This document shows, one piece after another, positions 11,163 to 21,300 of a stretch of DNA of 22,369 nucleotides. Every line of letters starts with the position of its first letter. Position 1 is the first letter of the stretch. The notes beneath the pieces are model-generated. The model made no database searches. It worked only from the letters and a program-made list of their open reading frames with translations, and had not been told where the DNA came from. The stretch is from Plakobranchus ocellatus. Taxonomy: Eukaryota > Mollusca > Gastropoda > Plakobranchidae. A program made the position numbers and the translations under genes. The DNA lies in NCBI GenBank assembly GCA_019648995.1, contig BLXT01006539.1, positions 302,592 through 324,960 of the forward strand. Reading direction: 5' to 3'.

Positions 11163-11199
11163 AAAAATAGAGACTTACTTTAGGGATAGACCTATTATA
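11163..11199 (-). repeat. Right terminal inverted repeat of the mariner-like element
   Basis: Partner of 9963-9998. It lies about 15 bases from the start of the (ATGT)n array. Confidence 0.65.
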
Positions 11200-11212
11200 T
11201 GTAGCCTATATA

Positions 11213-11213
<1 letters not shown>

Positions 11214-11243
<30 letters not shown>

Positions 11244-11430
11244 TGTATGTATGTATGTATGTATGTATGTATGTATGTATGTATGTATGTNNNNNNNNNN
11301 NNNNNNNNNNNNNNNNNNNNNNNNNNNNNNNNNNNNNNNNNNNNNGTATGTATGTATGTATGTATGTATGTATGTATGTATGTATGTATGTATGTATGTA
11401 TGTATGTATGCATGTGTGTATGTATGTATA
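11214..11430. repeat. (ATGT)n tetranucleotide array containing an assembly gap
   Basis: ATGT units run on both sides of a block of 55 N (11291-11345) and become irregular after 11408. The true array length is unknown. Apparent Tyr/Val/Cys/Met or Ile/His/Thr/Tyr repeat proteins on either strand are translations of this array. Confidence 0.98.
11291..11345. other. Assembly gap (55 N)
   Basis: Unresolved bases inside the tetranucleotide array; the gap probably reflects collapse or read drop-out in the repeat. Confidence 0.99.
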
Positions 11431-11619
11431 TCTATATGCACTCTTTTAATTTGAATTTTCTCTGGTTTGTTTCCTTTACTTTGCATTTTTTTCAAATGTT
11501 TAATAATAATAATGAATGAAATATTGGAAAATGCAGGCGCAGCATTCTCGGAAACAAAAATATTGGTTAAACGATCCTGAGGACTTAGGGGCGGTTGATA
11601 TAACAGTGATAGTAGAAGT

Positions 11620-11643
11620 GATGATGATGATGATGATGATGAC

Positions 11644-11685
<42 letters not shown>

Positions 11686-11730
11686 GAGGAGGAGGAGGAG
11701 GATGGTAGTGGTTGTGGTGGTGGTGGTTGT
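11620..11730. repeat. Compound trinucleotide repeat (ATG)n-(AGG)n-(TGG)n
   Basis: ATG units run to about 11684, followed by an AGG stretch to about 11702 and TGG-type units to about 11730. Poly-Met, poly-Ser and poly-Ile open frames here are repeat artefacts. Confidence 0.93.
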
Positions 11731-12129
11731 AACATTATTGCCTATACTAATAACAAGGTAAACAAAAACAAACAAAAAAAAAAACTACAAATTTTAATCA
11801 TGGTGATGACGACATCGAACACAAGGATACTGATGACGACGAAGATAATAATAATGAACATTTTCTGTCCAACATTGGTCGCTCATAAAAGCATATAGAC
11901 ATTCAATTTTAGATCACCCATCTGCATTTTATTTCTGTGCCAAAATGAAGATCGACTTTTATGTTTCAACGTTCCTCACTTGTTTCAGGTCGGAAGGAGG
12001 TTCATGATTCTTGGAGCATTATTAAGCATTCAGTATCAAGGCAATATAGAGAACTAAACGGCAGCAATCATCTTTCTAGGTCCTATCCAAACTGCAGCTT
12101 AGAATATAAAAAAGTAAAATAATAATGAT

Positions 12130-12207
<78 letters not shown>
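12130..12207. repeat. (AAT)n trinucleotide microsatellite
   Basis: An almost pure AAT array of nearly 80 bases. It ends about 84 bases before the CBX start codon, so it lies in the promoter, the 5' UTR or a 5' intron of that gene. Confidence 0.95.
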
Positions 12208-12209
<2 letters not shown>

Positions 12210-12250
12210 TAAGGCCGAATAAAATGATATTCGAGTATTTAGTTCACAAC

Positions 12251-12272
12251 ACTTCCTGTTTTTCTTGCATAG
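12251..12272 (+). promoter_or_regulatory. ETS-like site overlapping a candidate splice acceptor before CBX exon 1
   Basis: ACTTCCTG (12251-12258) is the reverse complement of the ETS/GABP core CAGGAAGT, which is common near transcription starts. The same stretch (cctgtttttcttgcatag, ending 12272) also reads as a good 3' splice site with a pyrimidine tract. The first coding exon may therefore be preceded by a non-coding 5' UTR exon, or this may be the core promoter; the sequence does not decide. Confidence 0.35.
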
Positions 12273-12290
12273 CTTAGTTTTGCGAATTTT

Positions 12291-12359
12291 ATGGCTTTGA
12301 CAAAGATGGGTGAAAGAGTCTTTGCAGCAGAATGCATCCAAAAGCGGCGCGTGCGAAAG
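12291..12359 (+). CDS. Cbx: CBX coding exon 1 (start of chromodomain)
   Basis: 23 codons from ATG at 12291 to AAG, then donor gtaaat; phase 0. An in-frame TAG at 12270-12272 lies upstream. A second in-frame ATG at 12306 is possible. The first is preferred because it places six residues before GERVFAAE, the same spacing as in vertebrate CBX proteins, and sets cage residues at 11, 32 and 35. Confidence 0.92.
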
Positions 12360-15300
12360 GTAAATTCGGATCTTTAGCAATTTTAATGCTCATATTTTTA
12401 CCTCTAACATAACTGAAGCGCTGGAAAGGTTTTATCTAGGAAAAATTGCACTATCGTGTCATCATCATCTTACGAAATAAAGATACACAAAATGCGGTAC
12501 TCCTGGAATAGATGGGTCCATTTCTCAAATTATTTAGATCTAACTTCATAAGCAACCGACGAAATGAAGATGTCGCAGGCGAAGTCATTCTGTGAATAGT
12601 GCTGCTTGCAACAATATCGACACAATTTTATGCCTGGAACCTCTTCATTTCGTTGAATTCTGAAAGATAGGGTGCTCACTTCCTTTAGTTGGTATTTGAA
12701 GGTAGATCTAGAGACGGATCCATCTGCTCTCGGAGTACTTAAAATGCAATATTTAGATCTAATAGATGTCTTAGATTCTACATGTCATGTATCCTGACAG
12801 CTGGAGTAGTCAAGGTTTTTGGTTTTTTTGGGTACCATAGATCTAGACTATTCTAGAAGCGGTTGGGTCTGTCTCCCATCTAACCCTTAGATTCTACATC
12901 ATGAGGATGATACTCATTGATTTATAATGATTGATAGTATTTAAATTAGCCTTGAGTGAGGAGTATAGATTTAGCTGTAGATGTATCAAGTTCTCGATCC
13001 ATCTAGGTATGAAGTTAATGCAGTTCGGTTATAAATCCCTTCTACACCTGCAATCCCAATGAGTTAGGCCTACTGCGGGTTTTGTTTATAAAGGCCTATT
13101 GATGTATTTGGGATGAAATGAAGTGATTTTACTTAATAAGGCTCAGATTCAGAAATGATTTAACACAAGAGATGGCAAGAATTGTGTTCCATTTTTAGCA
13201 ATATTATTACTCTTTCTCATTTTATTTCTAAATTGGACCTTATCAAAACTCGCTTCATTTTGTCAGTGCTATCAGTTTCGTAATTTTAAAAAAATGCTAA
13301 TTATAAAATAAAAGATTATGAGACCAATTGTGAGCAAAATATCAAGAAAAATATTCAGAAATTTATAAATTGTATAGAGTCTAGATATGTTCATTTTTGT
13401 TGATTTAAAATTCAAAATTACAGAAAATGGGGTTGTGAATGGTGATGTGACAATACTAGATCTTTATAACTTCACCAAAATTTTTTTTTGTTTACGCACT
13501 GTTTAGGATTAGTGTATTCATGTGCATTATAGTTTTGTAGGTAGGCTTTGGAGTTCCTCTTTGATTGATTTAACATTTTTCATGCACCTATAGGGGTTTC
13601 CAAGATGGTAATCTTATGCTGTTACTCAAAAATATGCCTCTGAATTAATGGTTAATTAGAGAGTGGAATTGAGGAAATTTTTGGAGCAAAGTGGGTTTTT
13701 TTTTTTTAATTCAAGTAAAATTAACAAAATACTTTTAAAGAGTTATGTTTTGTTTTAAAAATCTTTTTAGGAAATGAAAGTTACTCTGTTTAACGGAAAC
13801 ATAGAATTTAAAAATAGTTTTTTCAAGACCAAAACATCTCAGTGTGACTTTACCACGATTTTCTCAGACTTCTACACAAATATGAAACCTCTTACATGTC
13901 ACCGCTTGAGAGGAAGAGATAATGAATTCATCTTCCTTTACAAACAGAACATTTTCAGCCAGACATAGCTTGCTCATTTGAATATCAGTTTTATCATCCA
14001 TCTATGTTAAAGCATTGGCTTAGGCTCTAGACTGAGGAAGGAAAAAAATTCATAACACCAAAATATCAATTATGATTTGCAGGGCGTTAAGTTGCCTTTT
14101 CTTTGCTCCTACAGCTGCATCTGGGATTTATCTTGTGATAGTTGTACTTTACAATCAAAGTTGGGCCTTATATTTTGTGACAATTGGTGGCATCTGATCT
14201 AGCCTCGTTGAATTGAAACATTTGAGTATTATTCCTATCCGGCCCGGCTAGGCCTATTTTTGTGTAACAAATACTATTATTGTTTTAGCTTTGTTTACCT
14301 CTTAGATCTAGGAATTTCTAGAAAATTCTCCATCGAAGGTGTGGAAAATTGTTTACATGAAGTTGCTAGATTGTATGCTGGAGATAAGATAAGTTTTTAC
14401 TGTTTATGTATGAAGGAGAAAATAAATGAGAGTATTTGACTGTGCATTCTAACTTTCACTATAATAGGTTGTTTGTCTAATATTGACCAAATAAGCCTGG
14501 TATTTCCTAGAATCTGTAGGCTGTAGGTATAGAAAAGAGCAGGGAAAGATTGTTGGGGAACTTGCAGAGTTTGCTGAAAGATAGACTGCTGATGTTTGTG
14601 GATTTGTAGATTTACTGTTCTAAAATTGTTCTCAATGTAAATAAATAAAAATTTACATTCAATACCGGGCAAGATTTGGGGTGATTTCTGTATTTTTAGT
14701 CTATTCAAAAGAACTCATTGTCACAGGCAGTTTTCCAACTAGAAGCATAACTAAAAAGCACCAAGTCAATTGTGACATATTTCGTGATTCCAACGAGATA
14801 GATGAGGACAGAGATAGAAAGTAGATCTAGATATTAACTATAAGAAGTTGCTAGCCATTAGGAATCATCATGTGCCACACAGGAAATTGTGCAGCAGAGG
14901 CAAGATAAGAGGTTTATTTGAAGCAAGAATGTGAATGATATGAGACGAGAGAAGAAAGAGAATTTCAACTAAAGCGAGGGGAAGCAGAATGTGCCAAAAA
15001 GGAATGGTAAAGAGAATCGGAGAGTAATAGAGCTGGACAAACTGCGGACTCAAGCTGCTAGTATAAAAGGTTGATCCTGAGACAAGTTCAACAGGCCAAG
15101 TTACTAAAGCTGCCCAATTTTGTAGACGGAAAAGATGACTAGGACAGTTATTAACTCTTCACTGAGTGCACTCCTGACTGAATTGACTTTGATTGCCTCT
15201 GGCAACTTCAAGAGGCCCGTGTCTTGGATTTTGATGATGTTAAGAAGGCACTAATGAAAATATACGGCTTGATAGAGGATGGATACCGCTGCAGGTTCAG

Positions 15301-18300
15301 AATATGTGAACCATAGGGAGGTGAAAGGAAGTTCAAAAGATCAAAAGATATCAAAACAGATGGGTCAAGTTGTCAGAGACTAGGTAGACTCACAAAGATC
15401 TGAGAGATTTGTTAGTACTAGAACAATTTATGGATGCCTGCCTGGACGATCTGCCAATGTATATAAGGGAGAAAATCCCTCTACCTGTTGGCCTGTAAAT
15501 GAAACTTCGTGATCAACCACATAGATCTACGCAAGCTGATGCTCCATCTGTGATAGACTCTGCACTGTCATGTGAATCCAAGAAAAGAGTCGGTAATTGT
15601 CAAAATGAAGCAGAATTTAAAACGAATGATCAGCGGCGAGTTTCAAGTGCAAGAGAAACTGTCATATTGCTTGTGACTGCACATATTCAAACCCTTAAGC
15701 AAAGAAAGTGGGAGCAGGAGTAATATCAATGGCATCGCAAGTGGGTGTGAGAAGATAATCAGCAGCAAGTGCAGGTCCTGCCCTGTTGCTGACAAACAAC
15801 ATCCAGAGTGAAATAAAGGATGGAATGCTTCTGCTCACAAAAGCTGTACCAGTTGTGATGAAGGGCACTGCACTGGGAGATCCAAAGAGGTTGAGGGATC
15901 TCTGTTTGCCTATCTTGAAAGGACAGATAGGCTGTGGAGAAGTCGACATGATCAGGGATAATGGATGGTGAGTGCAGCGACGACTAGAGCTCAAGCTTTG
16001 TGTGAGAAAACAACTAAACTGTTGCAAGTGCCTATAGAGGCATGGTGGAGTTGATTGTAAGCAGTTGAAAAACATCCAACAAGACAATCCGGGGATACAA
16101 GGACTTATGATTGCCCAAAAAATTATTCGACGAGGGAACAAAACCTCCTACTTTGAGAAGGTTCAAGGATCCTAGAAGAAATAACAGCATGAAACAGGGG
16201 GCCCAACCCTTTTAACTGCGCGGATATGTGGTGTCAGCGGCTCACAACTCCATTACAGGAGCACATTTAGGAATCAAGCAAACAATGAACAGGGTCCTGA
16301 GCAACTTCTACTGGCTAGGGATGGATGGCTATGTGACAAGATACTGCTCATTCTGTGATGTGTGTCCGCAAAAGGTAAAGAAAGTATTGCGCCAAGAGTA
16401 CTCTTGAAAATGCTTCCCTAATTTATACGCCTTTCAAGCGTGTGACAGTGGAAACCTCAAAAACCGAAGTCCGATTATTTGAATTTCTCATAAATCGAAG
16501 TATTCGCGATCTTAGGTTTTTTTCTCTTCTTTGGCTTTGTTGAGTTTGAACTCATTATTCAAAGTCAAAGAAAGTCGATTCACATAATTTGAAGTCCACA
16601 TTGCGACAAAGCACAATAAGAAAAAAAATTGCTTTACTCTCGCTACTCCCAAACAGTGCTGATCACTGTTTATCAAAGCTGGCATACTCCAGGAGTGCCA
16701 TTAATAATAATGTGAGAGAGGGGAGGAAAGTGGGGTGCCGAATGTAGGTTTGGTAGTTAGTGGTGTTCTTTGACCCCTACTTTTGCTCCTTTTAATAATT
16801 CAAAGTTTTGGTCCTTCCCTGCAAACAAAACAAAATGCCAAGCCCAAAAGGGGCCTGGATCTATACAATGTCAACATAACGTCAGAGCAATATTAATGCA
16901 ACATGAGTGATATATCAAACATAAATAAGCAGAAAAGTCTTTTTGTATATGTTATTTCCGGTACAAAGTTCAAACAAATTCAAATTAAACAATTTAATCG
17001 AATCAGTAATGTTAATAAACAAGAAATGAGGTGATGACATACACACTAAAAATGTCTTTAGATTGATCAAGATACAAAGAAAATCATCACTCTAGCAAGA
17101 GAAGGAGGTGAACATGTTGATTGTCATAAGATAAAATGTAAACGATAAGACATGTTACAATTGTTTTCATTGTTCAGACTCACTAGCTAGTCATACTAAA
17201 TTGGCACAAAATAGCCTGTCATCAGTAAAAACTAACATCAAAGAACTTTTTTATGTTTTTATAAAAATTTAAAAATCATACAAATAGCACTATTTTCTAC
17301 TCTTTTTTTTTTTTTATCCCTGAAAGGTTAAAGATAATGCACAACGTGTTTGGGATAAAAATTTTCACTTTGAATTTCCAGGTAATATGCAACAAAACCA
17401 AGCTTACCTTTTGACAATGAATCATGATATTTCTATGAAATAAAATTCATAACTATCTGGCAGGTAAGATTTCATATGTATAGTTTTAAGCTGGCCTTTA
17501 AACAAACAAAACCATTAGGTTTAAGTCAAGAGGACATAGACATACCAATACAATTTGTTGACCACATGTAGGCATGTGCTACGATTTCTCTATTTCTATT
17601 GTGCAGGTTTGACTCTTTACCCTTTCTGTAACAATGCATTATGATTATGGTCACTGATAAAGCAGATTGTCAAACATAAATTGATTTCTGACTGTCATCG
17701 TTCTTTCCCCAGGGTAAGGTAGAATACTTTGTGAAATGGAAAGGGTGGTCTATCAAGTGAGTATAGATAATTTATTCACAAAACATTAAACTCTTGCTCT
17801 TTGTGTTTGAAGATATATTAAGTTAAAGTTCTTTTGACTCAATATTTGATGTTTTCTTTTTATTTATTTATGGTGCAGTTAAACACAAGCAAAGTAGTAA
17901 AATTTATACCTGACTGAATCTAATATAATTAAAGGAACTTTTGTCTCTAATTCAAAGTTCTGTTCTTGTTTTTGTGCTGAAAAATATATATTTGTTTTAA
18001 TAATATGCTTTCAGAGGCTTTAAGAAAGGAATCCACTGTTGTTGTTTGTATTTTTTTTGTTTCATCACTAAAAAAAAAATTTTTTTTTTAAGTATTGAAG
18101 AGCATTAATTTGCATCACCATACCTCAGCTGCTGTTGAATCAGTGATTTTGTTTTTTCCAGATACAACACTTGGGAGCCTGAGGAAAACATTTTAGACAG
18201 CAGGCTTATTGACCAGTTTAAGTAAGTTGTACGTGGACTGTGAATATCACAATTCAGCAATATGAACATTTTGATCTTTGAGATATGGTTTTCTGCAAGG

Positions 18301-21300
18301 GTTACATTATGTGCCAATTAATTTCAAATGAATTTACACATGCAGTGATACATTTCAAATAAATTTACATTTGCAGCTTTGCTTTATACCAAGAAAAAAA
18401 AAAGTGGAAGAGTATCTTAAATATGTTTAGACTAACTTTTTTTTTAAATTAGGAGAGTACGGTTTGTTGCACCGATATCTTTTGCAAAAGCTTACAATAG
18501 TGAGTTGGAATAGTTGGTGTAAATTTGGCATCCCTTTTTTTTCTATCCTGAGGGTTTGAAGTATTCTTCAGCCTTTTTTTTTTCTTGTTCTTGAATCGTA
18601 GAAGAAGAAATGGAATTAGCTTTTCCTATTTTTCTGTCATTTCTAAATCACATTTATTACAGTATAAAAAAAAAATTAAAATCTTTTTCTTGGAAAAATA
18701 GTTTTATGCCAGCTAAATTCATCAGTAATAAGTGTTAATCTGTGAGAATTTTTAAACTCATTTTGTTTGGGGCTTTTCCTAATTTTATAACTGGGATTAA
18801 GTTTTATGGTATTTTCTCCTTCAAAGCAAAATTACTTGAAACTACTGCCTAAATGTAAGGGCTGTATTCTTGCTTAATTATTCAATCAATCAGAGAATTT
18901 CACCCAAACTGAGTAAACCCATATTATCCAAAGTCATGTTTGTTATCTTAGTTTTATTCCCATTTTGCTCAAGGCAAGAGCAAAAGAATGAATCTTGGCC
19001 ATACGGTGGAATGATTTTTAAGATTATATTTAATGTACATACATACACACACACAGATACATACATATACACCTTTTTTAAAAGGTTAATTTGAAGTCTT
19101 AAGAAAGTCATAATTATTGGCTAAATGAAAGTCAATGTATATTCTGAAATCACTTATCGGCTCTATGATTTCAACCAAGCACAGTGCAGTATCAGGTTCT
19201 GAACTACCAGATTGTTGCTCCTTTTTTTTTTTTTTTTGTCTGTTTGTTTTGAACAGTTTAAAACTAGGCCTATGCTCTTAACATAGGTGAGAATGACAAA
19301 GTTTAGGTGAAGAGCAACCAAGGAATGAATTGGGTGCAAAATTGGCCAGCTCAGGCATAGTTTTGCAAATGGTGAGGATGCTAACCATCAAAAATCAACC
19401 GACTTGCTCATACTGCTACATATAATTAAAAGTAGATGGGCACAATGTGACAATAAAGCCTTTAGACAGGATGAAAGATTAAGACTAAGATGGATGCGTC
19501 GTGGTTTGAAAGATTCAACTGCATGTAACCAAAATTTAAGGGACGATTTTTTTTATTTACAATATCAGATCTAAGATAAAACAATCTAGGTACCGGTACA
19601 TTTACAAATATATAATAGGAATGAACCTGCACAAATAAGGTGAGTACTGTGAAGTATGGTATTGTTCCAATTAAAAATACCTCCCTTCAATTTTTTATCA
19701 AATGACTCTTTATCATAAAATGCCCCGATATATTAAGTTTCAGTAGATTGATATTTTTTTCTGCGGCTATTTTGAATGAAACAAATTGCTCTGTAATTTT
19801 CAAGGTGGTAAAAATTTCTTATCAATACATTTATTTTGTCAGATTTCAATTTCTTTTAATTGGATACTGAGTTATTTAAAAAATATTAGAAAAAAGTAAG
19901 GAAATAATATTTGAAACAGTTTTATGTATTTATTAATACTTTATTCCTGCAGGAGAGAGGGCAAGACTGGGTATAAGCGTGGTCCAAAAGCCAAAAAAGC
20001 CAGAGTTCATGTAAGTTGTGGGCTTCTTCACTCTTTGATATAGGGGTAGTGGTGGCACAGAGGATAGTGAACCCACCTTGAGATCGGAAGGGCCCTTCTG
20101 TTATGGATTCAGGCCTTGCCACTGATGCCCAGGCCTGATAGGAGGCCTGAATACTTGAGAGCACCTTGTTGACTGGCTTTACACACAAAAAAAAAAAAAC
20201 TTTCACATGCTGAATTTGCTATGAAAACACTCATATCATGAGAGAGATCTAAATAAATCAAGAGCAGTGTGGTTTTGGTACCACTAAACCTGTGTCAGTG
20301 TAACAATTTCACTCTAGTATGCTTAACAATAACATACTTTTACACTTATAGTATGAGGAACCCAAATGATCCAATGCATAATAACTAAGCTTCAAGTTTA
20401 AATTTCACATGTAGCCTTTAATATTTATTTGATATGTTGTGCACTTGATAATTCGATATCAAAGGAACCTGGCCATTCATGTCAAATTGTAAAAAAAAAA
20501 ACAAGCCATAAAGCATTAAAAAAGGGAGAGGGAGTAGTCTTTTGCCATAGTATTTAAATAAAAAGGAGCTAATATGGTTTTCTCCCTTGCTGCCAGCTAT
20601 GCAAGTGAGTGACACCTAACAGGGAAAGCCTGCCAGTGCCACTTTCACCCCCCGCATATTGCCGTGTTAGCTCTTGGCCCAGCCTAATGCCACGCCTTTC
20701 TTTGTCTCTCCCCCCCCAAATCCCATTATCCCCTCAGTGACTCAATCACAATGAATAAACACATTAATTTTGCTGCGAGAGTTATGAGGCAGAAGCATTT
20801 TGGTTTTGTTTGATCTGAGAACTGGACGGAAACTGTCAAATTAAGAGAAATGAGCCAAGCAGCATGTCGATTTGGGCAAAAATCTGTTAGTACAGGTTAA
20901 GAGGGAATTAGTGTGGGACTTTTTTTTAATTCATTAAATTAAGGGAAATGTCGAATTTAGTGGAGTGCACTCTTCTTGTAATGTGGTGAATTATCGATTT
21001 TTGATCTTATCAAAATTTTTTTGAAGTTTTACCTTGAAAGGAAAATTGCTATGCAATGAATATGGATTTTTATTTATTGAATATTTTTAAGAATTGTTGT
21101 TGATTTTATATGTATACATTTGTATTTTTTTGTTGTGGGCTTATTTTTCTCCTTACTTAGGAAAATTCCCGCAACGATGTGACAGATGAATCGGAGGAGG
21201 ATGATGAAAGTGAAAATGAGGACAGTGAAGATGAGGAAGACAATGATGAAAGTGAAAGCAGTAGCTCCGAATCAAGTGATGCTGCTCCAGAACCTAAGAA

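Larger units (their letters stand above)
9963..11199 (-). mobile_element. Decayed mariner-like (Tc1/mariner) DNA transposon
   Basis: About 1.24 kb, close to the usual 1.3 kb of mariner elements. Imperfect terminal inverted repeats of roughly 30-35 bases are visible. The left end reads ATAATAG then ATCCATCC, AAAAGCAAG (about 9964-9998). The reverse complement of the right end reads ATAATAG then TCTATCCC, AAAGTAAG (about 11163-11198). Both ends lie in TA-rich DNA, fitting TA target sites, though exact boundaries cannot be fixed. The interior carries a broken mariner transposase on the minus strand. Frameshifts, stops and a lost catalytic residue show the copy is inactive. Confidence 0.85.
14880..16450 (+). 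mobile_element. Decayed Ty3/Gypsy-type LTR retrotransposon fragment (gag-protease-integrase order)
   Basis: Segments typical of a Ty3/Gypsy polyprotein appear in scattered frames in the sense direction of the host gene: SCAN-like gag (about 14880-15480), zinc-knuckle remnant (about 15650-15700), protease (about 15860-15990), a linker (about 16060-16200) and the integrase zinc-binding domain running toward the catalytic core (16228-16450). No reverse transcriptase lies between protease and integrase, and the spacing is short. Gmr1-like elements are known for integrase placed before reverse transcriptase, so this may be an intact order rather than a deletion. No LTRs were found. Homology stops where a pogo-like repeat begins at 16446. 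Many stops and frameshifts make it inactive. Confidence 0.8.

Noticed and set aside
11214..11430. CRISPR-like regular array
   Set aside because: It is a 4-base tandem microsatellite without spacers, in an animal genome.
11119..11519. Open frames of repeated Tyr-Val-Cys-Met or Ile-His-Thr-Tyr on both strands
   Set aside because: They are translations of the (ATGT)n array and run through the N gap.
11500..11775. Poly-Ser, poly-Ile, poly-Thr and poly-Met frames
   Set aside because: Artefacts of the ATG/AGG/TGG trinucleotide repeat.
12129..12380. Minus-strand frame with a poly-Leu tail
   Set aside because: Antisense of CBX exon 1 and of the AAT array.
13774..13968. 64-codon + strand frame in intron 1
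   Set aside because: No domain, no splice signals fitting the CBX frame, and composition like the surrounding intron.
15695..16141. 148-codon minus-strand frame
   Set aside because: Antisense of the Gypsy protease and linker, where the sense strand has recognisable motifs.
17713..18221. Chromodomain as part of a chromovirus-type Gypsy integrase, given the Gypsy element nearby
   Set aside because: The domain is Polycomb-type, split by three introns with consensus splice sites, and linked to a Polycomb box; the integrase fragment ends more than 1.2 kb upstream.
19922..20206. 94-codon minus-strand frame
   Set aside because: Antisense of CBX exon 4 and the SINE.
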